Assembly: GCA_013822735.1 (NCBI GenBank)
Contig: PNKZ01000013.1
Location: forward strand, 1-64,000
Length of the DNA stretch: 64,000 nt
Source of the DNA: Pirellula sp.
Lineage (GTDB): Bacteria > Planctomycetota > Planctomycetia > Pirellulales > PNKZ01
Direction of reading: 5' to 3'
A program made the translations under genes and the position numbers. Positions within the stretch are counted from its first letter, which is position 1. The number at the start of each line of letters is the position of its first letter. This document shows positions 8,839 through 17,918 of the stretch, piece by piece. The notes beneath the pieces are model-generated. The model did not search any database and was not told the origin of the DNA. It saw only the letters and a program-made list of their open reading frames with translations.

Positions 8839-10002
8839 ATGACGCGTTGGGCAATCATCACGGGCGAGTACCCGCCGCGGCCGGGCGGTGTCGCCGACTA
8901 CACGCGATTGGTCGCCCAGGCCCTTGTGGCGGAAGGTGAAGCGGTTCGAGTCTACACCTCGGCCGAAACACGGGCAATTCAACCGGACCTCGATGTGCCC
9001 GTTGTTCGGTTACCCGATCAATTCGGCATTCGCGGCCTCGCCGAGCTAGATCGGCAACTACGTTCGGTCGACCGCCCGGAGCGAATCTTGATTCAGTACG
9101 TTCCCCACGCTTACGGCCATAAGGCGATGAACGTCGCCTTTGCCGCTTGGGTGTCGGCGCGGGCAAGTAAGATCGCACCGGTGTGGTCCATGTTTCATGA
9201 AGTGGCCTACCCATTGGAAGCGGGTCAGTCGCTGCGTCATCGGGTTCTGGCAAAGGTAAATCAAGCCATGGCGAGGCGAATCGCCAATGCCTCCGAGCGA
9301 GTATTGGTTTCGATTCCGGCTTGGAGCGATACTCTGCAGAACCTTGCGCCGAAAGCGCCAGGCGGCGAATGGCTGCCGGTTCCAAGTAATATTCCCGGCA
9401 TCGCCGATGCCGAAACCGTCTCGTCGATTCGCGCACGTTTTGGAACGGGCGTGAAGCAGATCATCGGGCATTTTGGGTCTTATGGCGCGACGACCGTCAA
9501 TCTACTACGACCGCTCGCAGCCCAAGCCCTGAGGCAACTCCCAAACGCGGCGGGGCTATTCATTGGACGCGGCAGTACGGAGTTTCGCGCGGAATTCGGA
9601 TATAAGTTTCCGGATCTCAGTGAACGCACGCATGCCAGCGGCGACGTTCCGGCAACGGAGATCGCCGAACACATTTCCGCTTGCGATGTGTTAGTGCAGC
9701 CCTATCCCGACGGGGTTAGTTGCCGGCGAGGGAGCGCCATGGCCGGCCTCGCACTTGGTCGTCCAATCGTGACCAACCGAGGCTTTCTTAGCGAAACCAT
9801 TTGGGAATCGGAGGACACCGGCGTCACCGTGACGGAATCTGCCGCTTCCGACACATTATCTCAAGCAATCGTCGAGTTGCTCCAATTGTCGTCGCAAGCA
9901 CGCTTGCAACTCGGGGCTCTATCCGCGGATTGGTACCGCCGGCGATTCTCTATTGAGCATACCGTTCGCGGTCTGACTCAAAGAATACCGAGCGCCTCGT
10001 GA
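8839..10002 (+). CDS. Glycosyltransferase family 4
   Basis: 387 aa. The N-terminus AIITGEYPPRPGGVADYTR is the classic glycine-rich acceptor loop of GT4 enzymes. The C-domain has IIGHFGSYG and CDVLVQPYPDGVSCRRGS, where the usual EPFG acidic motif is replaced by a PDGVS loop, followed by AMAGLALGRPIVT. It resembles glycosyltransferases that use uncommon donors. The stop overlaps the next start (GTGA). Confident as GT-B, less so about retaining GT4 chemistry. Confidence 0.84.
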   Translation: MTRWAIITGEYPPRPGGVADYTRLVAQALVAEGEAVRVYTSAETRAIQPDLDVPVVRLPDQFGIRGLAELDRQLRSVDRPERILIQYVPHAYGHKAMNVAFAAWVSARASKIAPVWSMFHEVAYPLEAGQSLRHRVLAKVNQAMARRIANASERVLVSIPAWSDTLQNLAPKAPGGEWLPVPSNIPGIADAETVSSIRARFGTGVKQIIGHFGSYGATTVNLLRPLAAQALRQLPNAAGLFIGRGSTEFRAEFGYKFPDLSERTHASGDVPATEIAEHISACDVLVQPYPDGVSCRRGSAMAGLALGRPIVTNRGFLSETIWESEDTGVTVTESAASDTLSQAIVELLQLSSQARLQLGALSADWYRRRFSIEHTVRGLTQRIPSAS

Positions 10003-11153
10003 ACAGCCGCGTCCCGTGGGTCCTCGTTTCGACCTGGATTAACCAAACGGCAGGGCAGGGTCGCGCCGTCGCCGCGCTGGCGGAACATCTGGCCCGTCAC
10101 GGAGTTCCGCTCCATCTCGTCGGCAGCGAAATCGACCCTGTGTTCAAATCGCTTCCTGAGGTAACGATCCATCATTCGCCCAAGGTACGCGGCGCCGACG
10201 TGGTGGGAAATCTACTACTCCGTCGACAAGGTCGTCGGGTCGCTAAGGACATTTGTGAGCGTCATCCAGGAGCCCGAGTTGTCGTCAACGGAGGCAATTG
10301 CCGATGGGCCGATATTAACTGGGTGCACTATTTACATCACGCTTGGCAAACGACGCCGGCAGGAGCGCCCGGGTGGTATCGAGTCAAAGAACGCGCCGTG
10401 GGGGCGCTCTATCGTACGCTTGAGCGTAGCACGATTCGATCGGCGCGCATCGTCATCACCAACTCGGATCGCACGACCCAAGACGTCGTCGAACGACTCA
10501 ACGTCGCGTCTGAACGCGTACGCACCGTTTATTACGGAACCGATCCCTCCTGGGCGCCGCCCAACGACGAAGAACGCATGCTCGCACGACGGAACTTTGG
10601 GATAACCGGTTCGCGTCCTGCCGTCGTGTTCGTCGGCGGATTCGGCTACGACCGTCGCAAGGGCTTCGATACGCTGTTGAAAGCGTGGGGGATTCTCTGT
10701 CGCGATCCCGCTTGGGACGCCGATCTCCTGATGGCGGGTTCCGGCAAGGCTACGAGCGCGTTTCAGCGAGAAGTCGGCCAAGTCGGGCTTTCTGAGCGCG
10801 TCCGCCTCTTGGGCTTTGTCGAACACGTCGACCGACTGCTGGCGGCGGCAGACCTGTTAGTCAGCCCGGTGCGTTACGAGCCGTTTGGTTTGAACGTGCA
10901 AGAGGCCGTCGTGCGGGGCGTTCCGGCAATGGTTTCCGCCGTGGCAGGCGTCGCCGAGCGCTATCCGGAAGCGCTAAACGACTTCGTATTGACTGATGCC
11001 GACAGCATCACGGAGCTTGTCGACAAGCTCCGCAAGTGGCGTAGAAGCACTTTTGAAGCGCGAAGTCGATTCGAGCCGTTCGGTGTGGAGCTTCGTCGTC
11101 GCCGCTGGGAAGACATGGCCGAAGAGTTCGTTGCAGCGGTGAGCGAGCGGTGA
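9999..11153 (+). CDS. Glycosyltransferase family 4
   Basis: 384 aa, GTG start overlapping the previous stop. N-domain: a GQGRAVAALAEHLARHGVPLHL-type acceptor region. C-domain: VVFVGGFGYDRRKGFDTLL (donor-binding glycine and lysine region) and RYEPFGLNVQEAVVRGVPAMVS, the EPFG motif of retaining GT4 enzymes. Part of the coupled glycosyltransferase chain; its stop again overlaps the next start as GTGA. Confidence 0.88.
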   Translation: MNSRVPWVLVSTWINQTAGQGRAVAALAEHLARHGVPLHLVGSEIDPVFKSLPEVTIHHSPKVRGADVVGNLLLRRQGRRVAKDICERHPGARVVVNGGNCRWADINWVHYLHHAWQTTPAGAPGWYRVKERAVGALYRTLERSTIRSARIVITNSDRTTQDVVERLNVASERVRTVYYGTDPSWAPPNDEERMLARRNFGITGSRPAVVFVGGFGYDRRKGFDTLLKAWGILCRDPAWDADLLMAGSGKATSAFQREVGQVGLSERVRLLGFVEHVDRLLAAADLLVSPVRYEPFGLNVQEAVVRGVPAMVSAVAGVAERYPEALNDFVLTDADSITELVDKLRKWRRSTFEARSRFEPFGVELRRRRWEDMAEEFVAAVSER

Positions 11154-12280
11154 GCGAGAGCAACATTCGGCTCGCCGTACTTCGCGACTATCCCGCGGAA
11201 CATTGGCCCAGCATGGACCTTTGCGCGGACATGCTCCTTGCGAATTTGCCGAAGACGCATCCTCAATTTATTGCCGCCGACGCTTGCCCTCCGTTTCACG
11301 CTCGATTTTCAAGGCTTCCGATCGCTTTACCGCGTTCGTTCGCGAGAAACGCGGATCGCCTCATCAATCGCATGCGCGATTACCCGCGCGTGGTGAAGAG
11401 ATCCGTCGACAAGTTCGACTGCTTTCATATCGTGGATCACAGTTACGCGCATCTCGTCCACTCGCTCCCTGCAAATCGCACGGGCGTATATTGCCACGAT
11501 CTCGATACATTTCGCTGCATTCTTGAGCCTTCACAAGATCGCCGTCCGGCTTGGATGCGGCATATCGCCCGAAAAATCTTGACGGGGCTTCAAAAGGCCG
11601 CGGTGGTTTTTCATACGACGGATACGATTCGGCGACAGATACTGGATTATCGCCTGCTCCCGGCCGAGAAACTTGTTCATGCGCCGAACGGCGTGGCCGC
11701 GGAGTTTCATAGCAGCCTCCCATCCGACGCCGCTCCGCCGAGCGACGGCATTCCCTACTTGCTGCATGTGGGTAGTTGCATCCCTCGCAAACGCGTCGAT
11801 TTTCTCCTCGATGTATTTCGCCGAGTTTCGCCGACCAGAAACCTGAATCTCATTCAAGTTGGAGGCGCATGGACGCCGTCGCAACAAGAGATCATCCAAC
11901 GCCATCAAATCGAGGATCGCGTGCGGCAAATCCGCAACTTGGGTCGGTCGGAGTTGGCGAATCTCTATCGTCATGCGTCGCTCGTACTTCTGCCCAGCGA
12001 TGCCGAAGGTTTCGGCCTTCCGCTCGTCGAAGCCCTGGCTTCAGGTGCGATCGTCGTCGCTAGCGACATCCCGACGTTGCGCGAGGTCGGCGGCAATGCG
12101 ACCGTCTTCAGTCCGGTTGGAGACCTCGAAGCCTGGGTGAGCACGGTCGAATCGCTCTTGAGCGATCCTAACTCGGCGCCGCCACCGGAGCTACGACGTA
12201 ATTGGGCAGGCCAATTCACATGGAGCCGGCAAGCGCAAACGATCGGCGACGCTTATCTCCGTATTGCGGAGCAAACCTAA
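11150..12280 (+). CDS. Glycosyltransferase family 4
   Basis: 376 aa, GTG start overlapping the previous stop by 4 nt. The C-domain is very clear: LLHVGSCIPRKRVDFLLDVF, then LLPSDAEGFGLPLVEALASG and SDIPTLREVGG. These are the donor-phosphate, EGFG and ribose-side motifs of mannosyl-/glucosyl-transferase-like GT4 enzymes. The N-domain is more divergent but has the expected length. The next gene starts 1 nt after this stop. Confidence 0.88.
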   Translation: MSESNIRLAVLRDYPAEHWPSMDLCADMLLANLPKTHPQFIAADACPPFHARFSRLPIALPRSFARNADRLINRMRDYPRVVKRSVDKFDCFHIVDHSYAHLVHSLPANRTGVYCHDLDTFRCILEPSQDRRPAWMRHIARKILTGLQKAAVVFHTTDTIRRQILDYRLLPAEKLVHAPNGVAAEFHSSLPSDAAPPSDGIPYLLHVGSCIPRKRVDFLLDVFRRVSPTRNLNLIQVGGAWTPSQQEIIQRHQIEDRVRQIRNLGRSELANLYRHASLVLLPSDAEGFGLPLVEALASGAIVVASDIPTLREVGGNATVFSPVGDLEAWVSTVESLLSDPNSAPPPELRRNWAGQFTWSRQAQTIGDAYLRIAEQT

Positions 12281-12281
12281 C

Positions 12282-14204
12282 GTGTGTGGAATTGCCGGAT
12301 TCATCGGTATACGTCAAGAAGTCGCGGAACGGGCGGCGCCACAAATGCTTGAGGCGTTGGCCCATCGCGGACCTGATGGAAACGGCATCCAGTCGATTCC
12401 AACCGATAACTCTCATCCGGTCGTGCTCGTGCACTCACGACTCGCCATCTTGGATACGTCGTCCGCAGGCCGCCAACCGATGTCGGAAGGTAGTGCGTCT
12501 GACGGATCATTGAACTGGCTCACGTTCAACGGAGAGATTTACAACTTTCGCGAGCTCCGCTCAGAGCTGGCAACACTTGGCCTTCACGCGAGGTCGAATA
12601 CCGACACGGAGGTGCTACTTCTCGCGTATCGAGCGTGGGGCGAAAAGGCAGTCGAAAAGCTTTGCGGAATGTTTGCGTTTTGTCTCGTTGATATGCAAAA
12701 GCGGCGGATCTGGTTGGTCCGCGATCGTCTGGGCATCAAACCGCTGTACGTGGCGCGACCTTCCACCGGCGGCTTGCTGTTTGCGTCGGAAGTTCGCGCG
12801 CTCCTCGCGGCGGGCTCGGAACTCGTCCCGAGGCGGCTTTCACGGTCAGCTGTAGAGTCGTTCTTGGCTCAAGGAGTCGTGTATGGCAAGGACTCGCACA
12901 TTGAAGGGATTAGCTCGCTTAGCCCCGGCGAAAGCTTAGTTGTCGACTGGGAAGGCAACACGGTTGCCGCGCGCAAGTACTGGATTACCGATTTCAGGCC
13001 AAACGACACTCCGCCCAAGCGAGTCGATGCAGTGGCCGAGCTTGGAGCGATTGCGCGAGACGCCGTTCGGCAACATCTCATTTCGGACGTACCAATCGGC
13101 GTATTCCTTTCCGGAGGAATCGATTCCGCGGCGATCGCAACACTCGCGACGGAAAGTGGTACCGAACGCATTCGAACAATCAGCGTGGGATTTGATCAAC
13201 CCGAATTTGACGAGACATCGATTGCCGCGGAAGTCGCCCAAGAATTGGGTACTGACCATTATTCGGTGCGGGTGACGGCGGCTGAAATGCTCGGCAGCTT
13301 TGAGCGAGTGCTCGCCGCCATCGACCAACCGACGGTCGACGGCTTCAATACCTTCACCGTTTCGCAGGCGGCCCGAGCGGCCGGCGTTAAAGTCGCGTTG
13401 AGCGGGCTAGGAGGGGATGAGTGCTTCGGCGGCTACGCCAGCTTTCGCGACGTGCCGCGCGCCGTACGATTCGCCCCAGTCCTGAAAGTGCTCCGACCGA
13501 TCGCCTCCGCCTTGCGACGATGCGGCATTCAAGCCGGCTCACGCGGCTTACTCAAGTTTGCCGAAGCCGCGGTTCGGACCCATACGCCGTTGCAGCTTTA
13601 CTTGCTTCGTCGAGAGCTTTTTCTACCGAGCGAACGGCGATCGTTGCAGGCGCTGCCGCACTCGTCCGACCCATGCAACGGCATTGCGGCGAACTCGCTG
13701 AATGAATTGCAATCGATGATCACAGGCCTCGATCCGCAGAATACGGTTTCAGCGCTGGAGCTTGGCGGATATATGCGCAACATGCTGTTGCGCGATGCCG
13801 ACGTCTTCAGTATGGCGCACGGGCTCGAGATTCGGGTCCCGTTCTTGGATCATCGGTTGGTGGATCAGGTAACGCGCCTTCCCGGCGCGTGGAAGCAATT
13901 TTGCCGGCCGCCCAAGCCGCTACTGACGGAGGCCGTCGGCCGACGACTTCCTGCACTGGTTCGAAATCTCTCCAAACGCGGGTTTACGTTTCCCTGGTCG
14001 CAGTGGTTTCGCAAAGACCTGGCGACCATTGCCGCAGACCGGCTCAACGATCGAGGAACGTGGAATTCGATCGGATTTCATCCCTCGACGCCCGCCACTC
14101 TATGGCAACGGTTTCTCCAGGGAGATCCTTCGGTCGGCGGGCTTCAGATCCTGGGATTGATCGTACTCGCCGACGTCGTGGCACGACAAAGGCTCGTGAC
14201 GTGA
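12282..14204 (+). CDS. asnB: Asparagine synthase-type amidotransferase (glutamine-hydrolysing)
   Basis: 640 aa. The frame is open from a TTG at 12264, but the GTG at 12282 gives Met-Cys-Gly-Ile, placing the catalytic cysteine at position 2 as the GATase class II domain requires. Residues 1 to about 200 are the glutaminase (RGPDGNG, NGEIYN, NTDTEVLL). From about 235 lies the ATP-pyrophosphatase domain with its P-loop SGGIDS at 277-282. The enzyme moves ammonia from glutamine to an adenylated carboxylate. Inside a glycan or exosortase-type locus such paralogs are thought to amidate a sugar acid rather than make asparagine; that is inference. The stop overlaps the next start as GTGA. Confidence 0.88.
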   Translation: MCGIAGFIGIRQEVAERAAPQMLEALAHRGPDGNGIQSIPTDNSHPVVLVHSRLAILDTSSAGRQPMSEGSASDGSLNWLTFNGEIYNFRELRSELATLGLHARSNTDTEVLLLAYRAWGEKAVEKLCGMFAFCLVDMQKRRIWLVRDRLGIKPLYVARPSTGGLLFASEVRALLAAGSELVPRRLSRSAVESFLAQGVVYGKDSHIEGISSLSPGESLVVDWEGNTVAARKYWITDFRPNDTPPKRVDAVAELGAIARDAVRQHLISDVPIGVFLSGGIDSAAIATLATESGTERIRTISVGFDQPEFDETSIAAEVAQELGTDHYSVRVTAAEMLGSFERVLAAIDQPTVDGFNTFTVSQAARAAGVKVALSGLGGDECFGGYASFRDVPRAVRFAPVLKVLRPIASALRRCGIQAGSRGLLKFAEAAVRTHTPLQLYLLRRELFLPSERRSLQALPHSSDPCNGIAANSLNELQSMITGLDPQNTVSALELGGYMRNMLLRDADVFSMAHGLEIRVPFLDHRLVDQVTRLPGAWKQFCRPPKPLLTEAVGRRLPALVRNLSKRGFTFPWSQWFRKDLATIAADRLNDRGTWNSIGFHPSTPATLWQRFLQGDPSVGGLQILGLIVLADVVARQRLVT

Positions 14205-15436
14205 GCATTGTGTTTTTGACTCCCGTTGCGACTTTGGGAGGCGCGGAACGGAGCCTCCTAGATATTCTTGCTCAACTCCGCGAAAGATGCCCCACCTTGC
14301 CCCTGCGCATCGTCTCCGGATCGGAAGGTCCGCTCCGAGATGAAGCCGAGAAATTAGGTGTCGACTTCGAAACGGTGGAGATTCCCGCACAAATTAGCCG
14401 ACTGGGAGACTCGGGACTACGCGGCGCTGTTACGCGATCTGCTTGGCATAAGGTGCGCTGGTGTTTGCAGGCGGCGATGGCCGGCTGCTACTTTCCCGCT
14501 TATTGGTTTCGCCTGCGCGCTGCAATCCGGAAGGCTCGCCCAAGCTTGATTCACTCCAACGGCCTCAAATGCCACTTCCTTGCAGGCTACGTCGCCCCGC
14601 GCGGCGTTCCCGTCGTGTGGCATATCCGCGACTTCATATCGACTCGCCGTTTGGCTCCGCTCGGATTAAGGCTTTTCACGCGTCGCCCCGATGCCGCCGT
14701 CGCCAATTCTCAGGCAACCTGCGAGGACTTCCATCGTATATTGCCGCCGGTGCGCGCGGTGACGATTTACAACGGAATCGACACGACATTCTTCTCGCCG
14801 GGAGCGACCGACACGGGCGAATTGGATCGCCTCGCAGGTTTACCGCAAGCCCCGCCGAATTGCGTCCGCGTCGGCCTGGTCGCCACCTATGCGCGATGGA
14901 AAGGGCAAGGCGCGTTCATTGACGCCGCCGCTAAGATTCTGGCGGCGCATCGCGAACCGATACGGTTTTACATCATCGGCGGACCCACCTACCAAACCGC
15001 CGGCTCACAGTACTCGGTCGATGAACTCCGCGATCGAATCAACGGCCATGGAATATCGAACAGCGTCGGATTGATTCCGTTTCAGATCGACCTACGCGCC
15101 ATTTATCGAGGGCTCGATATCGTGGTGCACGCCAGCACACAGCCGGAGCCCTTCGGCCGGACGATTGTCGAAGCGATGGCGTGCGGCCGCGCGGTTGTGG
15201 TGGCCTTGGCCGGAGGCGCCGCGGAAATCGCAACCGATGAGCATGATGCAATCGGCCTGCGGAAGGGCGATGTCGATACACTTTCGTCGGCGGTCGTTCG
15301 CCTGGCGCGCGATCCGGCACTGCGGCAATTCCTTGCACAAAATGCCATCCACACGGCGAGGTCGCGATTCGATCACCGCGAAATGGTCGGAAAAATACTC
15401 GAACTCTATCAAAGCCTCGGCGTTAAGCTCTCATGA
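14201..15436 (+). CDS. Glycosyltransferase family 4
   Basis: 411 aa from the GTG at 14201, which overlaps the asnB stop. The open frame extends far upstream inside asnB, but that part is a shadow. N-domain: FLTPVATLGGAERSLLDIL, the GGAE acceptor loop typical of GT4. C-domain: GLVATYARWKGQGAFI, then TQPEPFGRTIVEAMACGRAVV with the EPFG motif. A retaining transferase acting on the same lipid-linked glycan. It is followed by a 217-nt gap in which I see no gene. Confidence 0.9.
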   Translation: MSIVFLTPVATLGGAERSLLDILAQLRERCPTLPLRIVSGSEGPLRDEAEKLGVDFETVEIPAQISRLGDSGLRGAVTRSAWHKVRWCLQAAMAGCYFPAYWFRLRAAIRKARPSLIHSNGLKCHFLAGYVAPRGVPVVWHIRDFISTRRLAPLGLRLFTRRPDAAVANSQATCEDFHRILPPVRAVTIYNGIDTTFFSPGATDTGELDRLAGLPQAPPNCVRVGLVATYARWKGQGAFIDAAAKILAAHREPIRFYIIGGPTYQTAGSQYSVDELRDRINGHGISNSVGLIPFQIDLRAIYRGLDIVVHASTQPEPFGRTIVEAMACGRAVVVALAGGAAEIATDEHDAIGLRKGDVDTLSSAVVRLARDPALRQFLAQNAIHTARSRFDHREMVGKILELYQSLGVKLS

Positions 15437-15653
15437 AGGACTGCAATCGCCGGTGAGCCATTTGGCACGCCCAAACTTGAATTAATGCCGACCCCGTCAC
15501 AATTCGCATCCGGTTCAAGCGGTCAAGAATCGTTGCAGTTATTATTGGCATACTTCCATTGAGCGCCCCGTCGCCTCGCATCATTTAAACCCACGCCTGA
15601 ACTAGCGCCGCGCCGTCTCATTCAACGCGTGCCTCGGACTTCGGACATTCTCT

Positions 15654-16613
15654 ATGCAACCTGTCACAACTAGCGCCCCTTCGGGCCCTATGATCCCCCT
15701 TGATTCGTGCTGGATTTGCGGCGGGAAGCAACTCGTCCGCGTCAACGAAGAGTACTACGACATGACCTGGCACACGGACCCGGTACTTGTCTCGTACCAT
15801 CAGCAGCGCTTCTGGCTCGTCGAATGCCAAGCGTGCGGATTCCTCCAGCCCGATTTGCTCCCGGCGGCCCCCGACTACTTCGACCGTCTGTACGCGAAAG
15901 ATCGCGGTACCGACTGGATGGAGCTCGACTTCAGCACGCCGTACAAGGACTTCATCTTCGAAGGAATTCTGCAGGCGCTCGCCGCGAAACTGCCGGAGGA
16001 TCGTCGCTCACTGCTCGACGTCGGAACTCACGTCGGCCGAATGCCCTACTTGGCCGCGCGTCGAGGTTGGTCGGTGGAAGCGATCGAGCTCAATCCGCAC
16101 GTCGCCGCATTTGCCGCGCAGCGTACCGGCCTCCCGATCCATCAGCTGAACGCCCATCTGCTTGCGGATACCGGGCGCCGCTACGATGCGGTGACGCTGA
16201 CCGACGTTCTCGAACACATTCCCGACCCCATGAAGGTGCTTCCGGAACTTCGAAACCTTCTGCGCCCCGGCGGCTGGCTGTCCGTCAAAGTACCAAACGG
16301 CCGTAATCAACTGCGAAAACAGCGACTTCGATCGCGTCTCCGATTGGCGAAGGACGCATCCATTGCCGACAGCCTAGGACACATCAATCACTTCTCGCCG
16401 AAATCACTGCGATCTGCATTGGAAAAGGCCGGCTTCCGCCGTATCGAGATTACTACCGCGGCCCCGGAATTGCCGACGTTCAGCTTTCATCCGAAGGTTT
16501 TGCTTTCACGAGCGTCGCGGCTGGGCGTGTACTATCTCGCCCGCATGCTGCCGGGAGGAATTCACACTCCGCTCGCACTCAATCTTCAGGCGTTTGCCAT
16601 GCGCGACGAATGA
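15654..16613 (+). CDS. SAM-dependent methyltransferase with N-terminal zinc-ribbon-like cysteines
   Basis: 319 aa. Near residues 18-65 two CxxC pairs (CWIC and CQAC) can form a zinc site, as in sugar C-methyltransferases and related Methyltransf_23 proteins. The catalytic core follows: LLDVGTHVGRM (motif I), AIELNP, DVLEHIPDP and LRPGGWLSVKVPN. After the Rossmann core comes a segment like HINHFSPKSLRSALEKAGF, the usual C-terminal cap. It probably modifies a nucleotide sugar or glycan residue. It overlaps the following acyltransferase by ATGA. It starts a second transcription block after a 217-nt gap. Confidence 0.83.
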   Translation: MQPVTTSAPSGPMIPLDSCWICGGKQLVRVNEEYYDMTWHTDPVLVSYHQQRFWLVECQACGFLQPDLLPAAPDYFDRLYAKDRGTDWMELDFSTPYKDFIFEGILQALAAKLPEDRRSLLDVGTHVGRMPYLAARRGWSVEAIELNPHVAAFAAQRTGLPIHQLNAHLLADTGRRYDAVTLTDVLEHIPDPMKVLPELRNLLRPGGWLSVKVPNGRNQLRKQRLRSRLRLAKDASIADSLGHINHFSPKSLRSALEKAGFRRIEITTAAPELPTFSFHPKVLLSRASRLGVYYLARMLPGGIHTPLALNLQAFAMRDE

Positions 16614-17719
16614 GCAATCGCACCGACGATCAGGTGCCGAGCACGCATCCCCCGAGTCTAACGACGGATGCCCCCACGATCTCGAAAGCTTCGTGCGAAC
16701 GATCGAACGACCGACTGAACTGGGCAGATTGCGCACGCGGCATTGGGATTATTCTCGTCGTTTTGGGGCACGTAAACGCAGGGCTCATCGGCGCCCACAT
16801 GACCGGCGAATACGGTCCGGCGCTATCGGCCGCCAATAAGTTCATCTACACGTTTCACATGGCGCTTTTCTTCGTGGCTGCCGGACTTTTCGCTCCGCGA
16901 TCCGTCCGGAAAGCGCCGCGAGAATATTGGTCGGATAAGCTTGGCGGATTGCTTTATCCGTATTTGATTTGGTCCGTCATTCAGCTCGGCTTTCAACGAG
17001 CCTTCTCTGGTCAAACGAACACGGCGCCGAACGCGAGCGGTTTTGCAGCCATACTCTACGAGCCGACCATGCAGTTTTGGTTTCTGTATTGCTTGCTCAT
17101 CGCTCAAGTACTCTATCGCGTGCTGACAAGACTCGGCGGAACGCAGCTCCAATTCTTGATCCTCACCGTTTCTCTCTCCTTGCTGCTGGCCGGATTTGAG
17201 CTCTCGGCAACCTCCGTCCTTGGACGATGTCGCGACAATCTCCCCCTGTTTGCGATCGGGGTCGTACTCTCACGCCAACTCGCACACGTCGCGAAAGTGC
17301 CCAACTATGCTCTTGGTGCCGTAGTGACCGGGGGCATCGCATTTTCCGCGGTTGTAAGCAGGGCCGTCTCAGGCCATCCGGGCGTAGTCGCCGCAGTTCT
17401 TTTTCCTCTCCCGGGCACGGCGGCCGTATTTGCGCTTTCGATGTTGATTGCAAATCGCAAATCGACGTCGGCACTCGCAACATTGGGCAAGTATTCACTG
17501 GAAATATATCTTGCCCATGTAATTGCATACGCCGGCACTCGGATCATGCTGAAGCAATTGGGCGTCACTTCGATACCCGCGCACATCATTGCCGGTACCG
17601 TCATGGGAATCGCCGGGCCCTTGTTGCTTGTAAAGTTCACGCAAATGGTTGGCGCTACTTTCGTATTTCGCTGTCCGTCTCTTCAACATCGAAACACCTT
17701 GGAAAATCGCTCTAAGTGA
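16610..17719 (+). CDS. Membrane acyltransferase, family 3 (sugar O-acetylase-like)
   Basis: 369 aa with about ten hydrophobic helices. The first helix carries NWADCARGIGIILVVLGHV, with the conserved arginine and histidine of acyltransferase-3 proteins (OafA/fucose acetylase group). After it comes FHMALFFVAAGLF, also typical. Such proteins move acetyl groups across the inner membrane onto glycans. It probably acetylates the polysaccharide made by this locus. Start ATG overlaps the previous stop; a 199-nt gap follows. Confidence 0.86.
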   Translation: MSNRTDDQVPSTHPPSLTTDAPTISKASCERSNDRLNWADCARGIGIILVVLGHVNAGLIGAHMTGEYGPALSAANKFIYTFHMALFFVAAGLFAPRSVRKAPREYWSDKLGGLLYPYLIWSVIQLGFQRAFSGQTNTAPNASGFAAILYEPTMQFWFLYCLLIAQVLYRVLTRLGGTQLQFLILTVSLSLLLAGFELSATSVLGRCRDNLPLFAIGVVLSRQLAHVAKVPNYALGAVVTGGIAFSAVVSRAVSGHPGVVAAVLFPLPGTAAVFALSMLIANRKSTSALATLGKYSLEIYLAHVIAYAGTRIMLKQLGVTSIPAHIIAGTVMGIAGPLLLVKFTQMVGATFVFRCPSLQHRNTLENRSK

Positions 17720-17918
17720 GCCAGGGTTAGACGTGGTCGCTAAAGCTTCTTCGAACTTCCGGACCATCCAGATGTTGATGCATCCTCATTGATCTACGAC
17801 GCGACGAGAAACCCGACTTGGTCACTTCGACCAAGCTCATCAAGGACATTTATCGTCACGACAACCGGTGCGTTTTGTACTAGATATCACACGGCCGCTC
17901 CAAAACTAGCGGTTTCCG

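Noticed and set aside
13889-14200. N-terminal extension of the glycosyltransferase frame
   Set aside because: It overlaps asnB in another frame. The GTG at 14201, overlapping the asnB stop, gives the expected GT4 start.
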